Shown here one piece after another: positions 46,347 to 54,263 of a stretch of 64,000 nt of DNA. The notes under the pieces are model-generated. The model was not told where the DNA came from. It searched no databases and saw only the letters and a program-made list of their open reading frames with translations. Each line of letters opens with the position of its first letter. Position 1 is the stretch's first letter. The DNA comes from a virus, in IMG/VR virus record IMGVR_UViG_3300042453_002018, positions 18,199 to 82,198 of that record. One strand, written 5' to 3'. A program made the translations under genes and the position numbers.

Positions 46347-46640
46347 ATGAATCCAAATGTTTTTTCAGGTAATACAGAAGATGCAAGAATTGGTCGTGAA
46401 TGGCTGATTGGTCTTTTAGAACAGTCTCCAGTTGAAGTGATTTTCACAAAAAAAGACGGAACTGAACGTACAATGAAATGTACATTGATGGAAAAATTTC
46501 TTCCTGAAACTGTAGGCTCAGATAGACCGAAAAATGATGAAACTCTTGCAGTTTATGATTTAGAAAAAGAAGGTTGGCGTTCTTTTCGTTGGGATTCAAT
46601 TAAAGAAGTTCATTTTTCATTGGGGAGTGAAAATGCCTAA
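46347..46640 (+). CDS. DUF2693-like SH3-barrel phage protein
   Basis: 97 residues: VEVIFTKKDGTERTMKCTLM ... LAVYDLEKEGWRSFRWDSIK matches DUF2693, a small barrel found in T4-like phages. May bind nucleic acid. Confidence 0.65.
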   Translation: MNPNVFSGNTEDARIGREWLIGLLEQSPVEVIFTKKDGTERTMKCTLMEKFLPETVGSDRPKNDETLAVYDLEKEGWRSFRWDSIKEVHFSLGSENA

Positions 46641-46923
46641 GTATATTGTTGAACAATTGTCCGTTTTTCGAAATGTTTATGTCATTGAAGCCGATTCTGA
46701 AGAAGAAGCAGTAAAAATTTCTGAGTATGCTGATGACAATTGGCAAGAATGGCTCGGATGCATGAAAGTTGATATCAATGAATACACCGATGAACGAATT
46801 GCATACTTCAAAGACAAAGATTATTTTTGGGCTGGCGTAACATACAAAGACAAAGATGGATATATTGCATATCATCATCCATCAGGTGAAGATGTAGAAC
46901 GCAAAGAAATCCTTATCAAGTAA
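46633..46923 (+). CDS. Hypothetical protein
   Basis: 96 residues (ATG 46633; GTG 46627 possible). Alpha/beta start (PKYIVEQLSVFRNVYVIEAD) typical of small phage proteins with a repeated strand-helix; unknown. Confidence 0.5.
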   Translation: MPKYIVEQLSVFRNVYVIEADSEEEAVKISEYADDNWQEWLGCMKVDINEYTDERIAYFKDKDYFWAGVTYKDKDGYIAYHHPSGEDVERKEILIK

Positions 46924-46930
46924 ATCAAAC

Positions 46931-47004
46931 GCGGGATTAGTTTAATGGTAAAACGTGAGCCTTCCAAGCTCCTGTTATCAGTTCGATTCTGATATCCCGC
47001 TCCA
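46931..47004 (+). tRNA. tRNA-Gly (TCC)
   Basis: 74 nt with CCA. Acceptor GCGGGAT / ATCCCGC, anticodon loop CTTCCAA. Last tRNA of the array, separated by three coding genes. Confidence 0.93.
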
Positions 47005-47017
47005 CATTTTTTTTATT

Positions 47018-47209
47018 ATGTCAAAAACTTGGACCTTAGAAGTACAACAACACGAAGACGGCGAATACTTTATTGAATTTCCTGATGAAGTATTACAAGA
47101 AGCTGGCTGGAAAGAAGGTGATGTTATTGATTGGTCAGATAATGGTGATGGTTCATGGACGCTGAAAAAATTAGATAAAAATCAAGAAAATACTGAGAAA
47201 AAAGAGTAG
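47018..47209 (+). CDS. AbrB/SpoVT-like small protein
   Basis: 63 residues: IEFPDEVLQEAGWKEGDVID then NGDGSWTLKKL, a swapped-hairpin AbrB-type pattern seen in aquatic T4-like phages. Possible DNA-binding regulator. Confidence 0.55.
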   Translation: MSKTWTLEVQQHEDGEYFIEFPDEVLQEAGWKEGDVIDWSDNGDGSWTLKKLDKNQENTEKKE

Positions 47210-47218
47210 TGGCTTTGT

Positions 47219-47225
47219 GTAAATA
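47219..47225 (+). promoter_or_regulatory. Possible late promoter GTAAATA
   Basis: GTAAATA 28 bases before the rubrerythrin ATG, differing from the CTAAATA set by one base. Confidence 0.35.
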
Positions 47226-47252
47226 AGAAGTTATCATTTTATAGGAGATGTT

Positions 47253-47687
47253 ATGAGTTTGAAGGGTACAAAAACCGCAGAATGCTTGAAAGAAGCTTTT
47301 GCTGGAGAATCTATGGCAAACCGTCGTTATCTGTATTTCGCAAATCAATGTGATATCGCAGGTGAAAACGATCTTGCTGCATTATTCCGTTCTACTGCTG
47401 AAGGCGAAACAGGACATGCACACGGTCACATGGAATATCTCATTGAAGGCGGTGCGGGTGAGCCAGGCACAAATATGCCAGCAAAGTCTGCTAGAGAAAT
47501 GTTAGAAGCAGCAATTCATGGTGAAACACACGAATATTCTGACATGTATCCTGGTATGGCAAAAATTGCCCGCGATGAAGGTTTTGATGAAGTAGCAGAT
47601 TGGTTTGAGACACTTGCGAAAGCAGAACGGTCACATGCTAATCGTTATCAAAAAGCGTTGGACAAACATTTAGCAGAAAATAACTAA
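47253..47687 (+). CDS. Rubrerythrin-like di-iron protein (no rubredoxin domain)
   Basis: 144 residues, four-helix di-iron pattern: [68 protein letters not shown]. The rubredoxin Cys4 tail of classical rubrerythrin is missing (erythrin type). Such proteins reduce H2O2 or handle iron. Rare in phages. AGGAG start site; shares its unit with pqqA. Confidence 0.85.
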   Translation: MSLKGTKTAECLKEAFAGESMANRRYLYFANQCDIAGENDLAALFRSTAEGETGHAHGHMEYLIEGGAGEPGTNMPAKSAREMLEAAIHGETHEYSDMYPGMAKIARDEGFDEVADWFETLAKAERSHANRYQKALDKHLAENN

Positions 47688-47701
47688 CTAAGGAGAAAAA
47701 A

Positions 47702-47776
47702 ATGAAGTGGACTACACCATCAGCACAAGATATGCGTTTCGGTTTTGAAATCACAATGTATATTGCAAATCGTTAA
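47702..47776 (+). CDS. pqqA: PQQ precursor peptide PqqA
   Basis: 24 residues, the length of canonical PqqA. Sequence begins MKWTTPSAQDMRF and ends GFEITMYIANR; the Glu16-x3-Tyr20 pair that PqqE cross-links to build pyrroloquinoline quinone is present. AAGGAG lies eight bases before the ATG and an intrinsic terminator follows 12 bases after the stop, so it is a genuine terminal gene of the rubrerythrin unit. No pqqBCDE in the window, so it would use host enzymes. Too short for most ORF callers. Confidence 0.88.
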   Translation: MKWTTPSAQDMRFGFEITMYIANR

Positions 47777-47788
47777 TTAGTAAAAATA

Positions 47789-47815
47789 AAAGCGGCTACC
47801 AAGCCGCTTTTTTTC
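47789..47815. terminator. Bidirectional intrinsic terminator
   Basis: AAAGCGGCT / AGCCGCTTT, 9-bp stem, four-base loop, followed by TTTTC on + and by TTTATTTTTA on the minus strand. Separates pqqA from the convergent minus-strand genes. Confidence 0.88.
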
Positions 47816-47987
47816 TATCACGCACCGCATTGATTCTAAAGTAAGAATCATCTTTTTTGTTTTTTAATGCAGCATTGGTTTGAGTTGCTAGCCTACTATC
47901 TCTTGTCATGAGAATTAGATTATTACCTTTGTTCGTAAAAACAAAGTAAAATAGTTCACCATCAATAAACTCAAGTTTCAGCATCAT
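47796..47987 (-). CDS. Small protein, weakly DUF1508-like
   Basis: 63 residues, start ATGATG inside the end of the upstream minus-strand gene. Pattern FIDGELFYFVFTNKGNNLIL ... DDSYFRINAV faintly resembles the YegP/DUF1508 repeat. Its stop codon lies in the terminator stem. Confidence 0.5.
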   Translation of the reverse strand: MMLKLEFIDGELFYFVFTNKGNNLILMTRDSRLATQTNAALKNKKDDSYFRINAVRDRKKAAW

Positions 47988-48765
47988 CGTAAGGTTTTCG
48001 TATTTCACAGTCAACCCATTTCAAATTGCTATAATGTTCGTAAGGCCATGTGCCTTTTGGTATGAGACAGTCTCCTAATTCAGGATGATTTTCAATTCTT
48101 ATTTGTACAACTGCCCATATTAGCCATACCATGTAAACGGTAAATATAAAAGTCAGCCCATATTTCCATGCGTTGCATTTTATGTGGTTTATTCTTTTTC
48201 TTTTTTTAATTGCGGAAATTCTATCATCTTCTTTTTTTCTAGACCATGCAGACGCTTGTTGCTTTTTCATTTTTTCCATCATAGCGTATACGCGGGTATA
48301 CAGATCACCTAATTCTGGAGGGCAGTTGTAAACCATAAGTTCACGAAGTTCTGCTTCCATGGCAGCCAATCTGCTTTCCATAAGAACACGCTGCAATGCT
48401 CTTTTGCCTAAACTAGTTTCTCCTGTGTAGACTTCGTTATCATGTTTTGCTTCCTCTTCAAAAATAGCAGAACATTTTGCATAGTTTTCAAAGTAAACGC
48501 CCAGTTCCTCACCTATCTGAGTGTAGATATCATTGGGTTGTTTTTTGCTTAGTTCAATTACGCGGTTTTTTTCTGCTATGTACTGATTTTTCTCAGCAAC
48601 AGTAGGAGGCTTGTCTTTATGACGAGAATTGAATTGTTCTTCTAAATCAGATAAAACACCTTTTACATCACCAGCGGCACTTGCAATTTCTTTGTATAAC
48701 TCACAGCCTTTTTTTACCGCTTGGACTGCACCATTTGCCAAGGCAAAAAGTGTAAACGGATCCAT
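47971..48765 (-). CDS. Coiled-coil membrane-anchored protein
   Basis: 264 residues. N-terminal MDPFTLFALANGAVQAVKKG, charged helical body, one hydrophobic helix (YGLTFIFTVYMVWLIWAVV, about 205-224) and short outer tail with Cys. Resembles a hypothetical protein of aquatic T4-like phages. One of only two minus-strand genes in the window. Confidence 0.55.
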   Translation of the reverse strand: MDPFTLFALANGAVQAVKKGCELYKEIASAAGDVKGVLSDLEEQFNSRHKDKPPTVAEKNQYIAEKNRVIELSKKQPNDIYTQIGEELGVYFENYAKCSAIFEEEAKHDNEVYTGETSLGKRALQRVLMESRLAAMEAELRELMVYNCPPELGDLYTRVYAMMEKMKKQQASAWSRKKEDDRISAIKKRKRINHIKCNAWKYGLTFIFTVYMVWLIWAVVQIRIENHPELGDCLIPKGTWPYEHYSNLKWVDCEIRKPYDDAET

Positions 48766-48820
48766 TTGTCTTTTTCGTAACCTTTCATGGAAGAAACATA
48801 CTTTGATTCAAAAAAGACAA
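48766..48820. repeat. Inverted repeat in divergent intergenic region
   Basis: TTGTCTTTTT (48766-48775) and AAAAAGACAA (48811-48820) form a 10-bp dyad just upstream of the minus-strand gene and just before the + promoter. Possible operator or leader hairpin; no clear minus-strand -35/-10 pair was found. Confidence 0.45.
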
Positions 48821-48822
48821 TC

Positions 48823-48852
48823 TTGACAATCACGGTATATTTATGCTATACT
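48823..48852 (+). promoter_or_regulatory. Sigma70-type promoter
   Basis: TTGACA, 18-base spacer, TATACT, 35 bases before ATG 48887, which has GGTGGAG. Confidence 0.75.
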
Positions 48853-48886
48853 GCAATTTAGTGAATAAATACATGGTGGAGACATT

Positions 48887-49960
48887 ATGAGTAAATCAAT
48901 TGACATTAAAGCAATCTTATCAAACAACAAAGAACCTAAGTTTTCAGGTGAGTTGTCACAAACGCAACTAACTCAAGCGTTGAGTTGGTATGCTCAAAAC
49001 CGCGATAATAAAGATGCAACAAAATATGCGGTAGAATACTTTAAAAAGAAACTCAAAATCCAAGCTCCAGACGCATTAAAATCCCAAGTCAGTACATTTG
49101 GGTTCATCTGCCGAATTGTAAGCTTAGGCGGCATTCTGAACGATTCTAACGCTAAATGGTTCAATGAAACAATCGACAAACTCAAGCAATCAACAAGTGT
49201 TGTCAAACAGACAACCACGACCTCTAGTGTCGTATCAATTCAAGATCACATTAAAAGAAAAGCAAGTGAGTGTATCGGGGAACTGGAAGGTCAGATTGAT
49301 GACTTGATAATATCGGAATTTAAAGCAAATGTTTCACCTTATGCAACGATGACTGGAATGGATGTCAAAAATGCACATACTAAGTTCATAATTGAACATT
49401 TCAAAACACGCCGAGTTGAGTACGATAATGTTTTGACAACGGATGATTCTGATATCAAAGAAGCATATTCCAACTTTACAAAATCACAACTTAAAAAATT
49501 GATATCATACTGTGATCAAGTTATTGTTGACGGAATGAAACTTGCTGGTGAAGCAATTAAAACGCGCAAGCCACGCAAACGCAAAACGAAGTCGGCAGAT
49601 CAATTGATTGCCAAATTGAACTACGCAAAAGACTTTGCTGATTTGAAAATTACCTCAGTTGATCCAAAAACGATTATCGGCGCAACATCATTGTGGGTGT
49701 ACAATATCAAAACACGCAAACTTGGTGTATATCATGCACTTGATGCATCGGGATTGAATATCAAAGGTTCTACGATACAAAACTATGCCGAAAGTAAATC
49801 GGTAAGTAAAACATTACGAAAACCTGAGGTAACGGTGCATGAGGTATTGAAAGCAGGTAAAGTTGCATTACGAAATGTATTGAACGACATTCGTGCCGCA
49901 GAAAAACCGTTGACAGGTCGAATCAATACTGATACAATACTATTGAGAGTTTCTAAATGA
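48887..49960 (+). CDS. T4-like phage conserved protein
   Basis: 357 residues. N-terminal helical region, Lys/Arg-rich middle (AIKTRKPRKRKTKSADQ) and a beta-rich C-terminal part (TIIGATSLWVYNIKTRKLGV). Sits before RNase H as in other aquatic T4-like phages; function unknown, DNA binding plausible. Confidence 0.6.
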   Translation: MSKSIDIKAILSNNKEPKFSGELSQTQLTQALSWYAQNRDNKDATKYAVEYFKKKLKIQAPDALKSQVSTFGFICRIVSLGGILNDSNAKWFNETIDKLKQSTSVVKQTTTTSSVVSIQDHIKRKASECIGELEGQIDDLIISEFKANVSPYATMTGMDVKNAHTKFIIEHFKTRRVEYDNVLTTDDSDIKEAYSNFTKSQLKKLISYCDQVIVDGMKLAGEAIKTRKPRKRKTKSADQLIAKLNYAKDFADLKITSVDPKTIIGATSLWVYNIKTRKLGVYHALDASGLNIKGSTIQNYAESKSVSKTLRKPEVTVHEVLKAGKVALRNVLNDIRAAEKPLTGRINTDTILLRVSK

Positions 49961-50058
49961 CGATACGCGGTTACTACTATCGCAAGTTTAAATTTCACTT
50001 ACGAGTTGCATTCTTGTTTCTATTCAAGGGTGCAATTCTAGGACAACATGTAAAATGA
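49957..50058 (+). CDS. Tiny basic peptide
   Basis: 33 residues (MTIRGYYYRKFKFHLRVAFL ...), ATGA-coupled at both ends, bridging the two larger genes; may serve translational coupling. Confidence 0.45.
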   Translation: MTIRGYYYRKFKFHLRVAFLFLFKGAILGQHVK

Positions 50059-50903
50059 TAATCTTTGATTACAATCAAGTAGCCATCTCTACGCTGATGG
50101 AACAGATCGGTTCATCTAAAAAATCTGTTGAAGAAGCATTGGTACGACATATGATATTGAATGTCATTCGCACCTATGTTAAAAAGTTCAAAGCATCACA
50201 TGGACCAGAAGTTGTCATTGCATGTGACAATCGTAATTACTGGCGCCGTGAGTTGTTTCCACAATACAAAGCTGGTCGTAAAAAGACACGCGATGCATCT
50301 GGGCATGACTGGAATTCTATCTTTGAGTGTTTACACAAAATCAAAGAAGAATTGAAAGAACATTCACCATATAAGGTCATTGATGTTGATACCGCTGAGG
50401 CTGATGATATCATTGCCACATTGACCATTCGATATTCTGCACATCAGAAGGTAATGATATTGTCTTCCGATAAAGACTTTGCACAATTGCAGAAATTTGA
50501 CAATGTTGAACAGTATTCACCTATACTCAAGAAGTTCATCAAAGAACCTTTGCCAGCGGTGCAGTTGAAGCAGATGATTATTCGTGGTGATAAGGGTGAT
50601 GGCATACCCAACATTCTGTCTGCTGATGATAGCATTGTGAATGGTGTGCGCCAGCGACCTATTACTGAAGCTAAGATAATCAATTGGCTCAATCAAGCAC
50701 CAGAAGAATTTTGTGAGGGTGAAATGCTGCGTAATTACAAACGCAACGAAATGATGATTGACTTGACAAAAATACCTGAACAATTGCAGAAAAATATCAT
50801 AGATACATATGAGAGTGCGACTGGTCACACCAAACAGCACTTTATGAATTATATGATTGCAAACAAACTAAAAAATCTTTTGGAAGTTATTGATGAGTTC
50901 TGA
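50055..50903 (+). CDS. rnh: T4-type RNase H (5'-3' exonuclease)
   Basis: 282 residues, FEN/PIN-like nuclease: N-terminal FDYNQV Asp, YKAGRKKTRD, acidic cluster DTAEADDIIATL, SSDKDFAQL, and GDKGDGIPN in the helix-hairpin-helix region. Removes RNA primers from lagging strands, complementing the gp61 primase. Confidence 0.9.
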   Translation: MIIFDYNQVAISTLMEQIGSSKKSVEEALVRHMILNVIRTYVKKFKASHGPEVVIACDNRNYWRRELFPQYKAGRKKTRDASGHDWNSIFECLHKIKEELKEHSPYKVIDVDTAEADDIIATLTIRYSAHQKVMILSSDKDFAQLQKFDNVEQYSPILKKFIKEPLPAVQLKQMIIRGDKGDGIPNILSADDSIVNGVRQRPITEAKIINWLNQAPEEFCEGEMLRNYKRNEMMIDLTKIPEQLQKNIIDTYESATGHTKQHFMNYMIANKLKNLLEVIDEF

Positions 50904-52065
50904 TTCCGTAATACTTATTGCACCACCTTTCATTACTGCTGGTGTAAACAATTGGGTTATCTTTCCACCGAATCCAATTGAATCTGATATGGTATATCAC
51001 CTACGAACATCTTTTCAACAATATCACAAAATACCTCTTTTTGAACCCAAATGGAGTCTTGCGGATTTTGTTGTGACGGCTTATTTTCACAAAGATGTTG
51101 CATCATGTATTGCACCATATGATCCTAAGCAGCAAGAAAAATTTGAACTCAGAGAATTAACTCCACTCGATGTTGATTTCGATTCTATTGATGAATGCTT
51201 TGATCAAGCAAGTAAGATATCCGAAACTATTAATTTTCTATTTTTGTGGAACATTGAACCATATCTTTCTCCTAACATGATTCATATCTTCAACAAGATT
51301 AAATCATATAGAAAAAAAGGAAAAGAAGTTAGAGTCATTTCAATTATACCAGATGCTTGGCCAAGAGGTGGAGATTTGTTTAATCTAATTTCTTCACACA
51401 TTGTGGTGTCTGATAAAACAGTGGTCTTATATGAAGAGATGATTCCGTACCTGCTTGCAAATAAGAGAAAAGATTTAGCGGATGAACTAAGCTATTTTCC
51501 TTGCTCATCAATGGCACTAAACAAAACGACGATGGAAGATAAAACTACCGACTTTTGTTTCATAGGTCCTATTGGACTAGGTCGTGAGCATAGAGGCGTT
51601 GCTTTAGAACTGATGCAAACTAGTCTACCCGATAAAAGTTTCTTCGTTTATACCGAAGGCAAAACTACAAAGCCAGATAATTATCTTAGCGCAACTAAAG
51701 ATTATTTGGATAAAGTTGCAGAATCGCGTTTTTCAATTTTGACTGCAACTATGCCAGCAAGTTTTTTGAATGATGCTGAAAAAAGTTATAAACAATGGAA
51801 GAGTGTGCTTCCCGCAAGATTCGCTGAAAGTATTATCAATATGACTGTACCAGTTTACGTTCAGTTTTCAAAAAATGATAGATTGCCAAAAGTTATCGAT
51901 GACTATGAGGCATGCGTTTACATTCAAGCAAATGATAGTCCAGATACTATAAGACAAAAAATCGAGTCTGTATCATTTGAAAAAATGAAAGACAACATGA
52001 TGAATTTATATAATGATCATATATCACCTAATGTGTTAATACCCAAACTTTTAGAGAGAACATAA
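50893..52065 (+). CDS. Putative glycosyltransferase (GT-B-like)
   Basis: 390 residues from ATG 50893. Alternating alpha/beta; FCFIGPIGLGREHRGVALEL and VLPARFAESIINMTVPVYVQ resemble GT-B/exostosin-like C-terminal domains with a nucleotide-sugar Glu. Followed by other sugar genes. Specificity unknown. Confidence 0.5.
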   Translation: MSSDSVILIAPPFITAGVNNWVIFPPNPIESDMVYHLRTSFQQYHKIPLFEPKWSLADFVVTAYFHKDVASCIAPYDPKQQEKFELRELTPLDVDFDSIDECFDQASKISETINFLFLWNIEPYLSPNMIHIFNKIKSYRKKGKEVRVISIIPDAWPRGGDLFNLISSHIVVSDKTVVLYEEMIPYLLANKRKDLADELSYFPCSSMALNKTTMEDKTTDFCFIGPIGLGREHRGVALELMQTSLPDKSFFVYTEGKTTKPDNYLSATKDYLDKVAESRFSILTATMPASFLNDAEKSYKQWKSVLPARFAESIINMTVPVYVQFSKNDRLPKVIDDYEACVYIQANDSPDTIRQKIESVSFEKMKDNMMNLYNDHISPNVLIPKLLERT

Positions 52066-52496
52066 TGAGTTCCGAAAAACTGTATTCTGAAATATTTGAT
52101 GAGTTTGAAAACGCATCAACTAAACAAGAACGAATTAATCTTTTACGCCGTGAAGGCGATGAACGATTTCGTTTCTTTCTTCAACTAGCGTTTAATCCAG
52201 CAATTGAGTTTGATATTGCATTGCCAGATAGATACCGTCCAGCAAAAGAACCTGCTGGCTTAAACTATGCATATCTTGACACACAAATGCCCAAGATGTA
52301 TAGATTTATTAAAAATCATCCAATGCGACCACCAGGATTTACCACAGAAAAAACCACGCAACAAATTTTAGTTATGGTAGAATCACTTCATCGTGATGAA
52401 GCTGCTATCATTCTTGATGTTTTTCAAAAAAAGTTCAAGGTAAAAAATCTTACCGCTAATCTAGTCAAAGAAGCATTTCCTGATTTAGTCATATGA
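52065..52496 (+). CDS. T4-like conserved protein (DUF6433-like)
   Basis: 143 residues: IFDEFENASTKQERINLLRR ... QLAFNPAIEFDIALPDRYRP ... LVMVESLHRDEAAIILDVF. Recurrent in T4-like phages near replication genes; function unknown. Shares one base with the gene before. Confidence 0.6.
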   Translation: MSSEKLYSEIFDEFENASTKQERINLLRREGDERFRFFLQLAFNPAIEFDIALPDRYRPAKEPAGLNYAYLDTQMPKMYRFIKNHPMRPPGFTTEKTTQQILVMVESLHRDEAAIILDVFQKKFKVKNLTANLVKEAFPDLVI

Positions 52497-52933
52497 AAAT
52501 AGTCGTTGTCTCTGGTGGATTTGATCCCATTCATTCTGGACACCTTGCATTGCTGCGTGAAGCATCGGGCATGGGTGATAAACTTATCGTTGGCGTAAAC
52601 TCTGATGCTTGGCTCACACGCAAGAAAGGTAAGCCATTCATGAACATTCACGAACGCAAAGCAGTATTGGAATCAATTCGTTGGGTTGATGAAGTATGGG
52701 AGTTTGACGATTCTGATGGCACCGCGTGTGATTTACTTGAACGTGTGAGAGATCACTATTGTAATGTTTTACCTACACTTTCAAATTATTCAATCTGGTT
52801 TGCAAATGGTGGTGATCGTAATGAAACAAATAATGCAGAAGCAAGTGTACCAAATATTAACTTTGTATATGGTGTGGGTGGCAGCAACAAGAAAAATTCT
52901 TCATCTTGGTTATTAAGGAATTGGAATGAGTAA
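52493..52933 (+). CDS. HldE/RfaE-like nucleotidyltransferase
   Basis: 146 residues. GGFDPIHSGHLALLREA (HxGH motif HSGH), VGVNSDAWLTRKKGKPFMN and ERKAVLESIRWVDEV match the adenylyltransferase half of HldE, which makes ADP-heptose; glycerol-3-phosphate cytidylyltransferase is the alternative. GmhA at 24680 supports the heptose pathway. Confidence 0.8.
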   Translation: MKIVVVSGGFDPIHSGHLALLREASGMGDKLIVGVNSDAWLTRKKGKPFMNIHERKAVLESIRWVDEVWEFDDSDGTACDLLERVRDHYCNVLPTLSNYSIWFANGGDRNETNNAEASVPNINFVYGVGGSNKKNSSSWLLRNWNE

Positions 52934-53066
52934 GGGATCGAAACCTAGACCTATTGAAATACCTCGTGAAAAATTTAATGATAACTGGGACAAAATCTTT
53001 AAGAAAAAGGTGAAAGATGAAAGTAGCAGTCGTAACTCCGACAATCGGAGCAAAAACTTTAAGTAA
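52926..53066 (+). CDS. Small conserved phage protein (MSKGSK type)
   Basis: 46 residues: MSKGSKPRPIEIPREKFNDN then WDKIFKKK, a tiny protein common to many tailed phages, function unknown. Overlaps genes on both sides (eight and 50 bases). Confidence 0.55.
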   Translation: MSKGSKPRPIEIPREKFNDNWDKIFKKKVKDESSSRNSDNRSKNFK

Positions 53067-53772
53067 ATGTCTTCAATCTGTTGATGAGCAAACATACGAA
53101 AATTTGACACATTACATTGTTCTTGATGGAGAGGACGAGCATGGCGACAAAATCTGGAATCAACTTCAAGGCGCAACAAGAACCAAAACAATCCGTTTGC
53201 AAGAAAACATTGGTAAAGGTTGGTACGGGCATCGTATATACGCTGCATGTGGCTTCTTGGTTAACGCTGATGCTATATGTTATCTTGATGAGGATAATTG
53301 GTTTGAGCCTAATCATGTTGAGAAACTTGTGGAAAAACTTAAAAAAGGTGTTGACTGGTCATACTCACTAAGAAAGATTTTTGACAAACAAGGTAATTTT
53401 ATTTGTGAAGATAACTGTGAGTCGTTAGGTCAATGGCCAATTTACTTCAATAAAGATGCGTTTCACATTGATACATCGTCATTCATGGTTAAAGCTGACA
53501 TTGCACGAAGATTAGGTCAAGCTTGGTATGGGCAATGGGGTGCAGATAGACAATTTTTCAATGCACTAAAACAATACTATCCTAATTTTTCCTGCTCAAG
53601 AGAATATTCGTTGTGTTATCGATTAGATGGTAATCCTAATTCAGTAAACGCCGAGTTCTTTGAAAAAGGTAATAAAGAAAATGAAAAGAACTATGTCGAT
53701 GGATTTCCATGGAAAAAAGAAATTAAAGAAGAGTATGTTGTTGGACCTGGTATAACTATAGTGAGTGGATAA
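53017..53772 (+). CDS. Family 2-like glycosyltransferase
   Basis: 251 residues. GT-A fold start VAVVTPTIGAKTLSKCLQSV, metal-binding YLDEDNWFEPNH (DxD), then ADRQFFNAL. Transfers a sugar from a nucleotide donor. Neighbours point to LPS or virion glycan. Confidence 0.8.
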   Translation: MKVAVVTPTIGAKTLSKCLQSVDEQTYENLTHYIVLDGEDEHGDKIWNQLQGATRTKTIRLQENIGKGWYGHRIYAACGFLVNADAICYLDEDNWFEPNHVEKLVEKLKKGVDWSYSLRKIFDKQGNFICEDNCESLGQWPIYFNKDAFHIDTSSFMVKADIARRLGQAWYGQWGADRQFFNALKQYYPNFSCSREYSLCYRLDGNPNSVNAEFFEKGNKENEKNYVDGFPWKKEIKEEYVVGPGITIVSG

Positions 53773-54263
53773 TGATAATCGAAGATACAAGCCTCAAAGG
53801 CGTTAAACTAATCAAACCTACCGTACACGAAGACTATCGTGGCACGAACATCGAAACGTGGCACAAAGAGAATTATGCACAGTTAGGAGTGAATTTTATT
53901 TTAGATAGTGTTTCAACTTCACGTAGACATACATTGCGTGGTATTCATGGTGATGACTGCACAACAAAACTTGTTTCATGTTTACACGGCACAATCTATC
54001 AAATTGTAATTAACCTTGATGAAGATTCGGATCAATATGGACAATGGCAAGAATTCACTTTATCTGATAGAAACGGATATCAAGTATTGTTACCACCAAA
54101 ACATGGCAATGCACACTTGGTAATGTCTGAACATTGTGTATTCAGTTATAAACTTGACCAATACTATGACCGCAAATCACAGTATACGGTAAAGTGGAAC
54201 GATGATCGATTTAATATTTACTGGCCAATTAAAAATCCTATTTTATCGGAACGAGATAGATGA
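53772..54263 (+). CDS. dTDP-4-dehydrorhamnose 3,5-epimerase-like (RmlC)
   Basis: 163 residues, cupin. VHEDYRGTNIETWHKENY, TLRGIHGDDCTTKLVSCLHG (catalytic His) and PPKHGNAHLVMSEHCVFSY match RmlC-type sugar epimerases. Works on the same nucleotide-sugar pathway as the epimerase that follows with ATGA overlap. Confidence 0.82.
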   Translation: MIIEDTSLKGVKLIKPTVHEDYRGTNIETWHKENYAQLGVNFILDSVSTSRRHTLRGIHGDDCTTKLVSCLHGTIYQIVINLDEDSDQYGQWQEFTLSDRNGYQVLLPPKHGNAHLVMSEHCVFSYKLDQYYDRKSQYTVKWNDDRFNIYWPIKNPILSERDR

